The notes beneath the pieces were generated by a model, which saw only the letters and a program-made list of their open reading frames with translations, made no database searches and was not told the origin of the DNA. The position numbers and the translations under genes are program-made. Below are positions 7,955 to 21,426 of a stretch of 64,000 nucleotides of DNA, in pieces. Each line of letters begins with the position of its first letter. The stretch's first letter is position 1. This DNA comes from Pseudolactococcus insecticola (GTDB lineage: Bacteria; Bacillota; Bacilli; Lactobacillales; Streptococcaceae): contig NZ_BLLH01000002.1 of assembly GCF_011170065.1 (NCBI RefSeq), forward strand, positions 124,001 through 188,000, read 5' to 3'.

Positions 7955-9283
7955 TTAGCCAAGTAAATCTTTTAACTTCGCCTGATATTTTGTAAAGTCA
8001 ATCTGCAAACCTAGTCCGCCGTATTGATCATAAGCATCTATCCAGTCACCATTTTCAGGCACGGTATAGCTTGTGATGCCCTTTGAAGCGTCCATAGCAA
8101 GCGATGGTGCATGTGTCAACATAAAAATATTGCTGACATTTGTCGATGTCACACCTTTGATGGTACCAAGTGCTGCGCTGCCTGTAAACAAGGTTAGGGG
8201 ATTCTTTACACCAGACATGATGGCCTGCATGACTTGCTGCTGACGCTTGGTACGACCATAGTCTCCCTCGTCATCTTTACGAAAACGCGCATAGTTCAAC
8301 AAGGTTCGACCGTCCATGCGCTGCTTACCAACTTTAATGGTCTGAATCGGATTTTGGTGCGTAGGCGTCCAGTTCAGGTCATCTGGCACATCAACCGAAT
8401 CCACTTTCTTCCCATCAATCGTTGAAAACTGAGCATCAATCTTGACACCAAACGGATAAAGGGAGTCAATCACCGTCGCAAAACTGTTAAAATTAACCAA
8501 AGCATAATACTGGATATTGATGTCAAAGTTTTGTTTTAGCACCTCACGCATATAATCAGCACCTTCATTGCCCTCTTGCTCGCCAATGTTGTAGGCGACA
8601 TTGAGCTTGGTATCTGCACCATACTGACTGACACCAGGCTGATAGACCAGAGTATCACGCATAAAGCTGACTAGCTTGACTTTGTTATCCTTGTTGTTGA
8701 TCTGCATGACCATGATGGAGTCGCTACGCGCGTCCCCAGTCGTCTGAAAATCTCGCTGATCAGTCCCTAAAATCAAGATGTTAGTTGCACCAGAACTTGG
8801 CTTTTCACCAGCAAATTTCTCTGTTTTCAGCCCGTCAGGCGCATTGGTCTTACCACGATAATAGCCCCAGATAAAGAAACCGATCATCAGGAGTAAGATA
8901 AGCACAATGACACGGCGAACTTTCTTCCAAAAACTGGCTTTTTTGCGTTGCTTTTTAGGCTTTTTAGATTTTGGTGCTGTATTCTTTGGCTTGAGTTGTT
9001 TTCTAAAGCCGGCAGAAAGCGCTTGGCCTTTACTGTTCTGATGGTGATTGTTTTCTATATCATCATAGCTATTATGATAAACATTATCACGACTAGCCGT
9101 CTGATTATAGTCGGTGTCAACATCTGACCAGACAGCCTGCTCATGTGATGTGCGAGCATTTGGCTTTGGGTCATGCGACAAACTCTGCCCTGTCAGTCGA
9201 TTATATTCAGCAAGCTCATTATCGTTGAGATACTTGAGATTTGCTTTTAAATATTCTATTCTTAGTTTAATTCTCGGGTCCAT
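7955..9283 (-). CDS. LytR-CpsA-Psr (LCP) family cell-wall ligase
   Basis: 442-residue membrane enzyme of the family that transfers anionic or rhamnose-type polymers from lipid carriers to peptidoglycan. It has a long charged cytosolic N-terminal region (1-130), one membrane span (RVIVLILLLMIGFFIWG), then the extracellular LCP domain with NILILGTDQRD, the arginine-rich SDSIMVMQ...SFMRDTLV block and NYARFRKDDEGDYGRTKRQQ. The ATG at 9283 lies 6 nt after TGT-TAAAAT, with only AGGG two bases from the start, so the mRNA may be leaderless. The exact polymer is unknown. Confidence 0.9.
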   Translation of the reverse strand: MDPRIKLRIEYLKANLKYLNDNELAEYNRLTGQSLSHDPKPNARTSHEQAVWSDVDTDYNQTASRDNVYHNSYDDIENNHHQNSKGQALSAGFRKQLKPKNTAPKSKKPKKQRKKASFWKKVRRVIVLILLLMIGFFIWGYYRGKTNAPDGLKTEKFAGEKPSSGATNILILGTDQRDFQTTGDARSDSIMVMQINNKDNKVKLVSFMRDTLVYQPGVSQYGADTKLNVAYNIGEQEGNEGADYMREVLKQNFDINIQYYALVNFNSFATVIDSLYPFGVKIDAQFSTIDGKKVDSVDVPDDLNWTPTHQNPIQTIKVGKQRMDGRTLLNYARFRKDDEGDYGRTKRQQQVMQAIMSGVKNPLTLFTGSAALGTIKGVTSTNVSNIFMLTHAPSLAMDASKGITSYTVPENGDWIDAYDQYGGLGLQIDFTKYQAKLKDLLG

Positions 9284-9380
9284 TACCCTATTTTAACAAA
9301 TTTATTAACAAATGTAAAAGCGCTTATATGATTTCCACGACATTCTTTTATCAGTTACCCAATATCATGTTTAACCATCA

Positions 9381-9410
9381 AAAGAACGCCAATCATAATC
9401 AGCGTTCTTT
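9381..9410 (-). terminator. Hairpin overlapping the 3' end of cmk
   Basis: AAAGAACGC / GCGTTCTTT stem with a 12-nt loop. The cmk stop lies inside the hairpin and the T tract is short (TTCTTTT), so it is a weak terminator. Confidence 0.5.
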
Positions 9411-10067
9411 TGCATAATTTTCTATTTTTGCGACAACATCTGAGATACTAATACCCGTCGTATCGAGCAAAATCGCATCTTCAGCTTGTTTAAGTGGGCT
9501 AACTTTACGTGTTGAGTCTTTACGATCACGCTCGGCAATTTCAACCTTCAGCGTATCAAGATCTGTCTCAATGCCTTTTTGCAAGTTTTCCTTAAACCTG
9601 CGTTCCGCACGTTCATCGACAGAAGCAACCAAGAAAATCTTGAGCTCAGCATCAGGCAAGACCACAGTGCCAATGTCGCGGCCATCCATGACGATACCGC
9701 CGTGGCTTGCAATCTCGCGCTGCGCCTCGACCAGATACTCGCGAATTTCAGCAATAGCCGAAATTTTTGAGACATTGTTTGTCACGTCGTTCTGACGAAT
9801 GGCATCTGTCACATCAACCTCGCCAAGATAGACCAATTGACCCTCTAGCGAATTGCCAAAAGCAATCGGATTTTCCTTCAACAAAGCGATAATCGCTGTC
9901 GCATCCTCACCAAGATCGTTATTCAAAGCGATATATGTCGCTGCACGGTACATTGCCCCCGTGTCTAGATAGATGATGCCAAAATCTTTTGCGATAATCT
10001 TTGCGACAGTCGATTTGCCACTTGAGGCTGGACCATCGATTGCGATTCGGATATTTTTTAAATTCAT
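9399..10067 (-). CDS. cmk: Cytidylate kinase
   Basis: 222-residue kinase phosphorylating CMP/dCMP with ATP. The P-loop GPASSGKST is at residues 13-21, followed by [10 protein letters not shown] and the [13 protein letters not shown] motif, all characteristic of Cmk. Length matches the family. It overlaps the upstream LysM gene by 4 bp (ATGA), so the two are translationally coupled; this pairing next to ferredoxin and ebsA is conserved in streptococci and enterococci. Confidence 0.97.
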   Translation of the reverse strand: MNLKNIRIAIDGPASSGKSTVAKIIAKDFGIIYLDTGAMYRAATYIALNNDLGEDATAIIALLKENPIAFGNSLEGQLVYLGEVDVTDAIRQNDVTNNVSKISAIAEIREYLVEAQREIASHGGIVMDGRDIGTVVLPDAELKIFLVASVDERAERRFKENLQKGIETDLDTLKVEIAERDRKDSTRKVSPLKQAEDAILLDTTGISISDVVAKIENYAKER

Positions 10068-10561
10068 TTTAGTTTCACCACATCTCCTGGATTGGCATAC
10101 CAGTTATCCACTGTCATACCGTTTGCCTTGGCAATCGTCTCAGCTGCGACACCTGTCCGTGCCGCAATCGCATAAAGCCCTTCACCTGCTATAACGGTTG
10201 TCGTCTCACTTGTGCTATCATCAGTGGATGAGTCAGATTCGGTTTCTGATGAAGCAGTTACTACTTCTGACGAGGCTGCTGGTGCTGCTGAACTTGCCGC
10301 CTTAGCTGTACTTTTAGTGACAACACTTGATTTACTCGTATAAAAACTCGTTGAAATCTTGGTATTGTCAACCAAGCGATTGTTCCAGACGATGACAATC
10401 ACGATACCACCAATAATCATAAATAATAACACGACAAGAAATGTCAAAAAATTTGTCGTTGAGCGTTCTTTCTTATCAGAACGCTTTTGTGGCTCATCAC
10501 CTCGCGACTCCTGCATGGCATCGTATATTTCATTGTTCCACGGGTCATTTTTCTTCGCCAT
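10064..10561 (-). CDS. SAG1386/EF1546-family LysM surface-associated protein
   Basis: 165 residues: a charged cytosolic N-terminus ([11 protein letters not shown]), one membrane span (about 38-58), a Ser/Thr/Ala-rich extracellular linker and a C-terminal LysM domain ([12 protein letters not shown]...NPGDVVKLK) that binds peptidoglycan glycans. An AAGGA ribosome site precedes the ATG. It is divergent from ferredoxin with 28 bp between the starts and is coupled to cmk. The role is probably in envelope organisation; no enzymatic domain is visible. Confidence 0.88.
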   Translation of the reverse strand: MAKKNDPWNNEIYDAMQESRGDEPQKRSDKKERSTTNFLTFLVVLLFMIIGGIVIVIVWNNRLVDNTKISTSFYTSKSSVVTKSTAKAASSAAPAASSEVVTASSETESDSSTDDSTSETTTVIAGEGLYAIAARTGVAAETIAKANGMTVDNWYANPGDVVKLK

Positions 10562-10574
10562 GATGTCCTTTCTT

Positions 10575-10583
10575 TGGTATACT
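10575..10583 (+). promoter_or_regulatory. Extended -10 promoter of the ferredoxin gene
   Basis: TGG-TATACT ends 6 nt before the ATG at 10590. Transcription should begin at or next to the start codon. Confidence 0.6.
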
Positions 10584-10589
10584 AATAGT

Positions 10590-10799
10590 ATGTTAATTCA
10601 AATATTACCTGAAAACTGTATTGCCTGTGGTCTGTGCCACACTTACAATCCCATTTTCGACTACAACGACGAGGGCCTTGTCCAGTTTGCAACTGCAGCT
10701 GATACATTGGAACTCGCACTGCCATTCGCAGAAAACGAGTCGCTCACAACTGCAGTAAAAACCTGCCCAACTCACGCAATCTTAGTCAAATCTGACTGA
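10590..10799 (+). CDS. Ferredoxin, single [4Fe-4S]
   Basis: 69-residue electron carrier. Cluster ligands are Cys10, Cys13 and Cys16 (CIACGLC) with the distal Cys in KTCPTHAI. The start at 10590 is set by homology (MLIQILPENC); an upstream in-frame extension would run antisense through the LysM gene and is rejected. There is no Shine-Dalgarno because the promoter abuts the ATG. Its 3' end overlaps the convergent ebsA by 14 bp. It could supply electrons to an Fe-S enzyme, for example IspG, but that link is only a guess. Confidence 0.93.
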   Translation: MLIQILPENCIACGLCHTYNPIFDYNDEGLVQFATAADTLELALPFAENESLTTAVKTCPTHAILVKSD

Positions 10800-11280
10800 G
10801 CTTGCTTTTTTTATCGTCTACATACGTATCAAAATAATGATCGATATGCCCAATCAGCTCAATCTCGCCTTTAAAATAGGTGTTGATCGCAAGTGCATCC
10901 ACAAAATATTTTTTGGGCCATTTTCTCATGTAAAAAATCTTACCATCGGCATAACGGGTGCTAAAAATCACGAGTGCACGCTTGCTGATCTGAATCTTAC
11001 TAATCTCTGAAATCACCATTTTACCCGAATAAGACGGCACGAGACCACGTGACAAAAGCAAGTCCTTATCCTCTGAAATCTCAAAATAGCGCTGAAAACC
11101 AACCCACATGAGTATGATGAAGATGATAAACAAGATAAAAGACGTCGTCGAAATCTTTGTTTTCTCATATAATAGCGCAAGACTGATGAAAATAGGAGAA
11201 ATCGCGAGACACCAATAAATCAATGTCATGGACAACTCTGGTTGCCAGTGATACCGTAATTTGCCGAAAATTTTAATCAA
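10786..11280 (-). CDS. ebsA: EbsA family protein
   Basis: 164-residue membrane protein with two N-terminal membrane segments and a soluble C-terminal half. The start (MIKIFGKLRYHWQPELS) is diagnostic of the EbsA family, first described beside the enterococcal pheromone-response genes. The start codon is a TTG with AAAGG about 11 nt upstream. The gene order ebsA-ferredoxin-LysM-cmk is conserved in related genera. Function is not established. Confidence 0.88.
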   Translation of the reverse strand: MIKIFGKLRYHWQPELSMTLIYWCLAISPIFISLALLYEKTKISTTSFILFIIFIILMWVGFQRYFEISEDKDLLLSRGLVPSYSGKMVISEISKIQISKRALVIFSTRYADGKIFYMRKWPKKYFVDALAINTYFKGEIELIGHIDHYFDTYVDDKKSKLSQI

Positions 11281-11370
11281 GTTACCAACAACCTTTCAAC
11301 TGAAAATGATTACTTTAATTTTATCATATTTTTGGAAATAATACATCACTAAATGCAAACAATTTTCAGA

Positions 11371-11420
11371 CAAAACAAAAACAGCCCCCACCTCATGGGA
11401 AAAGGGTGGGAAAGGGCTGC
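11371..11420 (-). terminator. Terminator downstream of the glycosyltransferase
   Basis: GC-rich stem (GCAGCCC...GGGGCTG with CCCACCC/GGTGGG inside) followed on the minus strand by TTTTTGTTTTG. Ends the surface-locus transcript. The 11431-11512 stretch before the gene contains a second small hairpin (CTTGGG/CCCAAG) and nothing else recognised. Confidence 0.8.
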
Positions 11421-11512
11421 CTTCGTCTGTATTTATAGGGGAAATACAAGATAAACATGAACATGAATTTTAGTTTTACTTGGGCTTCACGGACCCAAGA
11501 ACGACAGAGAGA

Positions 11513-12487
11513 CTAGTCTCTCAAAAACTGCTCAGAACTTGCGATAAAGTCTGACAAACCATCAAGACTAAACGCCTTGTACTTATCCTCACGATCTTGC
11601 AAGGACTCAGCATAGGTGGCAAGCTCAGGCGTATAACCTGCCCAGATGTCCCGATTTTCCAAAACCAAGCGCTTGTGCGCCTCCCAAAACAAAGCATCAT
11701 CTTCAGAAGCGTTCACCTGCCTACGAAAGTAGACATCCACCAGATAATAGTTAAGATCAGAAAGCATCCGCTCAGGCCTGTGAAACCGCATAAACTGTAA
11801 CCAGTAGCGATTTTCATCAGCCCAAGTATGATGCTGGCGCTCAAACCAGTAGTCATCTTTTCGCACGGTCGACGTCGCATTATACATGCGCGTGTAGACC
11901 ACCGAGTCGATATAGTGCGTATCCGGGGACAATGTCGCAGCAATCCCGACAAAGTAAGTATCCTCATAGATGCGCAGGTTTGGATGCCACTTGAGACCAA
12001 TCCGTGCTAGATAATCAACACTGAACCACTTCCCATAAGCCGCCTTCCAATCCCGCGCGCTACTCGTATAGTAGCGATACGCACCATTATAGTAACTCTC
12101 TTCTAGATAACGCGCGATGATCATATCATGATTGCCCATCTTTGCCACATTGAAAAACTCAAGCAGGCTGCCAACAAACTGAAACTGGTCATCTGCGTCC
12201 ATAAACATCAGATACTGCCCACGTGCCAAGTCCATACCCGCTTGACGCGCGAGACCCGCACCCACAGAATCACCCGTGATAACATGCATCTGCAAATCCA
12301 GATGCTGCAATAGCACAAAGTCAGACAGACGCACCGCTTCAACCGGCGCATCTCCTACCAAAATCACCTCGATTTGCTCAAAGTCAACACCAATCTGGTT
12401 GTTGATTGACGACAAAACGACGTTTAGCCGATAAACATCCTCGCTATGATAGGGTATGATGATACTGACTAACTTTTGGTATGCCAT
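11513..12487 (-). CDS. Family 2 glycosyltransferase next to the collagen-like adhesin
   Basis: 324-residue cytosolic GT-A enzyme. The N-terminal sugar-nucleotide domain begins VSIIIPYHSED and holds the DXD-type metal motif in YLMFMDADDQ (about residue 95). No membrane segment is obvious. An ATG with GAGG five bases upstream starts it. It follows the collagen-like gene by only 35 bp on the same strand with no terminator between, so co-transcription is likely. Inference: it may glycosylate Thr residues of the Gly-X-Thr repeats, as seen for other bacterial collagen-like proteins. Donor sugar unknown. Confidence 0.85.
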   Translation of the reverse strand: MAYQKLVSIIIPYHSEDVYRLNVVLSSINNQIGVDFEQIEVILVGDAPVEAVRLSDFVLLQHLDLQMHVITGDSVGAGLARQAGMDLARGQYLMFMDADDQFQFVGSLLEFFNVAKMGNHDMIIARYLEESYYNGAYRYYTSSARDWKAAYGKWFSVDYLARIGLKWHPNLRIYEDTYFVGIAATLSPDTHYIDSVVYTRMYNATSTVRKDDYWFERQHHTWADENRYWLQFMRFHRPERMLSDLNYYLVDVYFRRQVNASEDDALFWEAHKRLVLENRDIWAGYTPELATYAESLQDREDKYKAFSLDGLSDFIASSEQFLRD

Positions 12488-12522
12488 GCCTGCCTCGATT
12501 CTACTATATATTTTACACTTTT

Positions 12523-17736
<5,214 letters not shown>

Positions 17737-17779
17737 TTATCCCCCAATAGATGTAATCTGTTGATCTATTTTTATAGCT

Positions 17780-17793
17780 ATCTTGCATAAGAT
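17780..17793 (-). promoter_or_regulatory. Inverted repeat in the adhesin promoter region
   Basis: ATCTTgcatAAGAT, a perfect 5-bp dyad about 50 bp upstream of the adhesin start and next to a TATAAA-like box on the minus strand. It is a candidate operator for the adjacent Rgg-like regulator. The gene has an unusual GGGGGAT ribosome site. Confidence 0.4.
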
Positions 17794-17837
17794 CTAAAAA
17801 CAATATACACTATCTTACCGCCTTTTTTAGGATAATA

Positions 17838-17867
17838 GAAAAAGTGTTCCAAAATCGAAACACTTTT
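17838..17867 (-). terminator. Terminator of the Rgg-like regulator gene
   Basis: AAAAGTGTT(T)C / G(A)ACACTTTT stem with T-rich flank on the minus strand, 12 bp after the regulator stop; separates it from the adhesin transcript. Confidence 0.8.
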
Positions 17868-17879
17868 AGCTATTTTTAT

Positions 17880-18860
17880 TTATTTTTCTTGTGCCAGCAG
17901 ATCATACGTCTCATCCACACCTAGATCACTGCGCCAAGCGTCGATTTGCGCAAAGATGTCATGTATCCCGTTTAGGATGGCAGGCCCAAAGGTTCTTGGC
18001 ATCTTATAGTCTAGGATAAAATCCATGCTCTCCTCTAGTTTTCTTACATTGTCTGTTGATGCGGGCATGTCTCCCTGTAGATAGAGATAAATCGTCTGCG
18101 CCATGCGCTGCATGAAGGCAACATAGATGACATTTTCGTTGTGTCGCGCGTGTTGGAGGGCATTATATGCCGTGATGATTTCAGCACTATCACGGTTAGC
18201 AATCTCTATCTCAAACAGTGACAGTCGTAATGTTGTAACCGTTCTGATAGTCAACAGGTCATCGTTTTGAACCTTGTAAAGTTTGTTAAGCTCACGCAAC
18301 ATTTTCTTAAAAGGAATCGATTCTTCGGCGTCCTGAACAAAGCTCAGCGAGTAAAGCAGTGTCACCTCAAATGCTGACCATTCCTCACGCTTCATGAGTT
18401 TATCAAAGAGACTACTCATGCTTTTTGCGATCTTTTTTTGATTTACCTCGTAGTCTGTGGTCTGTAACTGGTAGATCTTGATCAGATCTACCATGAGTGG
18501 AAAAGTTTCACTGACATACTTGTTTTTCGTGATATTTTCATATATCTCAAGCGCCTCATCTTTTTCTAAAATCGTGGCGTAGGCAGCAATCTGAAGGACA
18601 ACAATGATGTCGTACTTTTCGTAAGGGTTTTGCTCGCCCTTAAACGTATCAACAGTCGGGATGACATAGATGATCCGCTGCAGTTCATTTGGCGTAACGT
18701 TAAACATCATGCCAAGATTGACAAAGTCTTCAAACGACAGACCAGACGGCTCTTTGAGTAGGCGATAGTACTTGCTGCGGGTGATACCCACCGTATCGAG
18801 CCTACTCACTGGAATGCTCTTTCCTTTCCTGTAAGTTTCTAGTGTTTCAATCATTTCCAT
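17880..18860 (-). CDS. Rgg/MutR-like helix-turn-helix regulator
   Basis: 326 residues. The N-terminal 60 carry an HTH-like region (GITRSKYYRLLKEPSGLSFEDFVNLGMMFNV) resembling the XRE-type domain of Rgg/GadR/MutR proteins. The remaining all-helical part resembles the TPR-like peptide-sensing domain of that group. The HTH is shorter than in classical Rgg proteins, so assignment to the exact subfamily is unsure. It lies directly upstream of the adhesin gene on the same strand, which suggests local control. AAGGAG stands 11 nt before the ATG. No small pheromone gene was recognised beside it. Confidence 0.65.
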   Translation of the reverse strand: MEMIETLETYRKGKSIPVSRLDTVGITRSKYYRLLKEPSGLSFEDFVNLGMMFNVTPNELQRIIYVIPTVDTFKGEQNPYEKYDIIVVLQIAAYATILEKDEALEIYENITKNKYVSETFPLMVDLIKIYQLQTTDYEVNQKKIAKSMSSLFDKLMKREEWSAFEVTLLYSLSFVQDAEESIPFKKMLRELNKLYKVQNDDLLTIRTVTTLRLSLFEIEIANRDSAEIITAYNALQHARHNENVIYVAFMQRMAQTIYLYLQGDMPASTDNVRKLEESMDFILDYKMPRTFGPAILNGIHDIFAQIDAWRSDLGVDETYDLLAQEK

Positions 18861-18888
18861 GACTTTTTTTGCTCCTTTTACATGCTAT

Positions 18889-18938
18889 CTGAAATATATT
18901 TCAGGATAATATTTATGATACCCTATTTTTTCCAAATG
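18889..18938 (-). promoter_or_regulatory. Regulator promoter with a perfect 16-bp palindrome
   Basis: On the minus strand TTGACA, 16 bp, TATCAT is followed just after the expected start of transcription by CTGAAATATATTTCAG (18889-18904), a perfect 16-bp palindrome. Its position in the early leader suits autoregulation or control by another dimeric repressor. Confidence 0.55.
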
Positions 18939-18970
18939 TCAAAAAATATCATGATCGTTTTTGTCTAGAC

Positions 18971-18999
18971 ATGAAAAAAGCACTGTTCTAACAGGCTTT
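18971..18999. repeat. Left copy of the 29-bp repeat flanking the toxin-antitoxin pair
   Basis: Begins ATGAAAAAAGCACTGTTCTA and ends ACAGGCTTT; 26 of 29 positions match the copy at 19848-19876. It forms a weak hairpin and looks like a decayed terminator. Confidence 0.65.
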
Positions 19000-19113
19000 A
19001 TAAAGATTCGTGCATCGTGGGATTTATGGTATAATTTCCAAGAGATAAATATGGCATAATCAAGAACAAATCCATATCAAACGTTACTTTTCAAAGATAT
19101 TTAATAACATATA

Positions 19114-19133
19114 ATCACATTTTGTGATATACT
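19114..19133 (+). promoter_or_regulatory. Toxin-antitoxin promoter with overlapping operator
   Basis: Extended -10 TGA-TATACT (19125-19133) overlapped by an inverted repeat ATCACA-TTT-TGTGAT (19114-19128). This is the usual place for autorepression by an antitoxin or antitoxin-toxin complex. Confidence 0.6.
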
Positions 19134-19157
19134 AAAGTTAGTCAAGGAGGATATATT

Positions 19158-19466
19158 ATGGCTACAATACAAATTTCTACAAGAGTTGATGATAAAATAA
19201 AAGATATGGCACAAAAAGTTTTTGAGCGTCAAGGTCTTGATGTTTCAACTGCGCTTAAAATGTTTATCACCAAAACTGCTTATGAGCAAGAAGTGCCGCT
19301 GTCTTTAAAAAATAATGACGCTACTAGTCCTTATCCTGATGACTGGTTTACCGATGGCAGAGTAGAAACACGAAAAAATATCACTGATTTGGCTTTTCAA
19401 AAATCTGAAATTCAAAAGCTAGATTTATCTAAAAAAGAGGATATACAGGAGTTCTTTGATGACTAA
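19158..19466 (+). CDS. RelB/DinJ-family antitoxin
   Basis: 102 residues. The N-terminal ribbon-helix-helix part (IQISTRVDDKIKDMAQKVFE, then GLDVSTALKMFITKTA) is typical of RelB/DinJ antitoxins that bind DNA as dimers. The C-terminal charged tail would wrap the toxin. AAGGAGG precedes the ATG. It overlaps the downstream toxin gene by 8 bp. The partner here is MazF-like rather than RelE/YafQ-like, which is unusual. This segment is AT-rich compared with its surroundings. Confidence 0.88.
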   Translation: MATIQISTRVDDKIKDMAQKVFERQGLDVSTALKMFITKTAYEQEVPLSLKNNDATSPYPDDWFTDGRVETRKNITDLAFQKSEIQKLDLSKKEDIQEFFDD

Positions 19467-19818
19467 AGGGATTAGAGAACATAGTATAATGATTGCTAAT
19501 TTAGCATATGATGAAGGCAGAGAATACGGTTCAAAGACCAGACCTGCCTTTGTTTTAAAATATGACAATACGATTATCAGTTACTATAACATTACAAGTC
19601 AATACAAATCAAAATCAGACTATTATCAATCTAAGTATTTTGAAATCAAGGACTGGGCTTACTCAGGATTAGATAAACCGTCTTGGATTGATACTTTTAA
19701 AATTAGACAGGTTGAAGAACAGTTTGTCTTGATAAATTTCGTCGGTTATCTTTCTTATGAGGATGAAGCTAGGTGTTTATGGATTTTTTGGCACACACCA
19801 TATAATGACTGCTCATAA
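19459..19818 (+). CDS. MazF/PemK-like toxin
   Basis: About 119 residues. The segment GSKTRPAFVLKYDNTIISYYNITSQ fits the first strands of the MazF/PemK barrel, including the conserved Lys-x-Arg-Pro. Such toxins are ribosome-independent mRNA endonucleases. The ATG at 19459 is preferred over a TTG at 19456 because AGGAG is 7 nt from it. Translation is coupled to the antitoxin. The C-terminal half matches no family I recognise strongly, so cleavage specificity and even activity are unproven. Confidence 0.7.
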   Translation: MTKGIREHSIMIANLAYDEGREYGSKTRPAFVLKYDNTIISYYNITSQYKSKSDYYQSKYFEIKDWAYSGLDKPSWIDTFKIRQVEEQFVLINFVGYLSYEDEARCLWIFWHTPYNDCS

Positions 19819-19847
19819 CCGTATTCGATATTAATTATCTAATAGAT

Positions 19848-19878
19848 ATGAAAAAAGCCTTGTTTTAACAGGCTTTTT
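19848..19878. terminator. Bidirectional terminator and right copy of the 29-bp repeat
   Basis: AAAAAAGCCTTGTTTTAACAGGCTTTTTT-type hairpin with A and T tracts on both sides (stem AAAAAGCC-TGTT / AACA-GGCTTTTT). It ends both the toxin operon and the convergent TMEM175 gene. Its first 29 bases repeat 18971-18999. Confidence 0.8.
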
Positions 19879-19885
19879 TGATACA

Positions 19886-20458
19886 TTATTTTTTAGCATG
19901 TTCGATGCGTTTATCCGGAATGACCCAAAGTAAAAATGAGATGATGTTCACAATCAGTCCAGCAATCGGAATAAAGATGGCGATGATAAAAGCAAGCGCA
20001 TTTAACATCAAAGTATGGTAAGACTTCTTATAGTCGCCAAGGATTTCAGCGACATGAGCGTTGTGGTGATTGACTTTTACGAGGTTTTTGATCATCAAGA
20101 GCCAGACGCCATTGATTACGAGAAAAAGCGCTGCATACAGCATTTCTGGATCACGCGCAAAGATATTTTCGCCCAGCCAGTTGGTTGCAAATGGAAAAAG
20201 GCTCATGAGAAAGATGAAGGCATTGTTAAGCCAGAGCGTCTTGCCACTGACTTTGTCGATGAGCTGAAAGATGTGGTGGTGGTTAGTCCAGTAGATAATG
20301 AGAAAGACAAAGCTTACAACGTAAGCCAGAAACACGTCTTTGAGCACCAAAAGATCTGAAAATTTATTGCCTTTGATGTGTGGAAACTCGAGCACGAGAA
20401 TGGTGATAATGATTGCAACCACCGCATCTGTAAATAGCGTCAGTCTAGTTTTTGTCAT
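19886..20458 (-). CDS. TMEM175-family potassium channel
   Basis: 190 residues with six predicted membrane segments. Segment 1 carries the family hallmark region (LTLFTDAVVAIIITILVLEF, the RxxxFSD-like motif lining the pore in bacterial TMEM175). Bacterial members have one such repeat and assemble as tetramers to pass K+. GAAGGA precedes the ATG. A paralogue lies at 28843-29418. Its physiological role is not known. Confidence 0.85.
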   Translation of the reverse strand: MTKTRLTLFTDAVVAIIITILVLEFPHIKGNKFSDLLVLKDVFLAYVVSFVFLIIYWTNHHHIFQLIDKVSGKTLWLNNAFIFLMSLFPFATNWLGENIFARDPEMLYAALFLVINGVWLLMIKNLVKVNHHNAHVAEILGDYKKSYHTLMLNALAFIIAIFIPIAGLIVNIISFLLWVIPDKRIEHAKK

Positions 20459-20529
20459 GATTTTTCCTTCTTTGAATAAATGATAATGGCAATTTTATCA
20501 AAAAAAGCCTGTGCAAACAAGGCATTTGC

Positions 20530-21426
20530 TCAGACCTGCGCTTCAAGCTCTTTTAGAAAACGCTTGCCAAGCTCAGATAACATGGCTTTTTTGTGGCGAA
20601 TATAGCCAATCTCAATCGTTTCATCAACGGCTAGAGGCACACTCACGATGTCATCTCCGTTTAGATCGCTGTTAAGAATACCTGTGGAGATGGTATAGCC
20701 ATCAAGTCCGATCAGGAGATTGAACAAGGTCGCACGGTCTGAAACAACGATTGACTTGTCATGGCGCGCTGTGGAGAGAATCTCTTCTGAAAAATAGAAT
20801 GAATTGCGCTCACCTTGCTCATAGCTGAGATAAGGGAAAACTGCCATTTGTTCGAGCGTGACCGACTTTTCAGCCGCAAGTGGATGCTGCTTTGAGATGA
20901 AAACATGCGGTGTCGTCGTAAACAATGGCGTAAACTCAAGCTGATTATCCAAAAAAAGCTTGGTCAAGACGTCACGGTTAAAGTCGTTTAGGTAAAGCAC
21001 ACCAATCTCAGATCGAAAATCACGCACGTCATCAATGACTTCATGCGTCCTCGTTTCTCGCAAAATCAGCTCATAGTTTCGCATGTCGTTCTCCCGCAAA
21101 ATACTGGCAAAACTCTCCACGACAAAGGCATAATGCTGCGCAGACACTGCAAATAACTCTTTTTTCTCCCGGTTGAACTTATAGCGTTCTTCCAACAGCT
21201 CCGTCTGCTCAACGATCTGGCGCGCATAGGATAGAAACTCAGCCCCATCAGAAGTCAGCGTAATTCCCCGAGTCGAGCGCATGAATATCTTGATATTCAT
21301 CTCCTCTTCTAACTCCCGCACAGCATTAGACAAAGACGGCTGCGTCACAAACAAGTGCTTAGACGCCTCGTTCATAGAACCCGTCTCGACGATTTTGATA
21401 ATGTATTTTAATTGTTGTATTCTCAT
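20530..21426 (-). CDS. LysR-family transcriptional regulator, CpsY-like
   Basis: 298 residues. Winged HTH at 1-60 (GSMNEASKHLFVTQPSLSNAVRELE) and an effector-binding domain at about 90-298. The N-terminus closely resembles streptococcal CpsY regulators, which link metabolism (methionine, surface charge) and immune evasion; the true ligand is unknown. The start at 21426 is fixed by AAAGGAG five bases upstream; the longer in-frame reading lacks a ribosome site. The leader upstream is unusual (tandem structured repeats). Confidence 0.88.
   Translation of the reverse strand: MRIQQLKYIIKIVETGSMNEASKHLFVTQPSLSNAVRELEEEMNIKIFMRSTRGITLTSDGAEFLSYARQIVEQTELLEERYKFNREKKELFAVSAQHYAFVVESFASILRENDMRNYELILRETRTHEVIDDVRDFRSEIGVLYLNDFNRDVLTKLFLDNQLEFTPLFTTTPHVFISKQHPLAAEKSVTLEQMAVFPYLSYEQGERNSFYFSEEILSTARHDKSIVVSDRATLFNLLIGLDGYTISTGILNSDLNGDDIVSVPLAVDETIEIGYIRHKKAMLSELGKRFLKELEAQV

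Noticed and set aside
9313-9326. cre-like TAAAAGCGCTTATA upstream of the LCP gene
   Set aside because: Two mismatches at conserved ends and no sugar-related gene nearby; not strong enough to report as a site.
10359-10589. 77-residue extension of ferredoxin
   Set aside because: It would be translated through the opposite-strand LysM gene; the family start is at 10590 behind its own -10.
11361-11375. CodY-like sequence AATTTTCAGACAAAA
   Set aside because: Matches about 12 of 15 and lies in a terminator region between gene ends, with no promoter to control.
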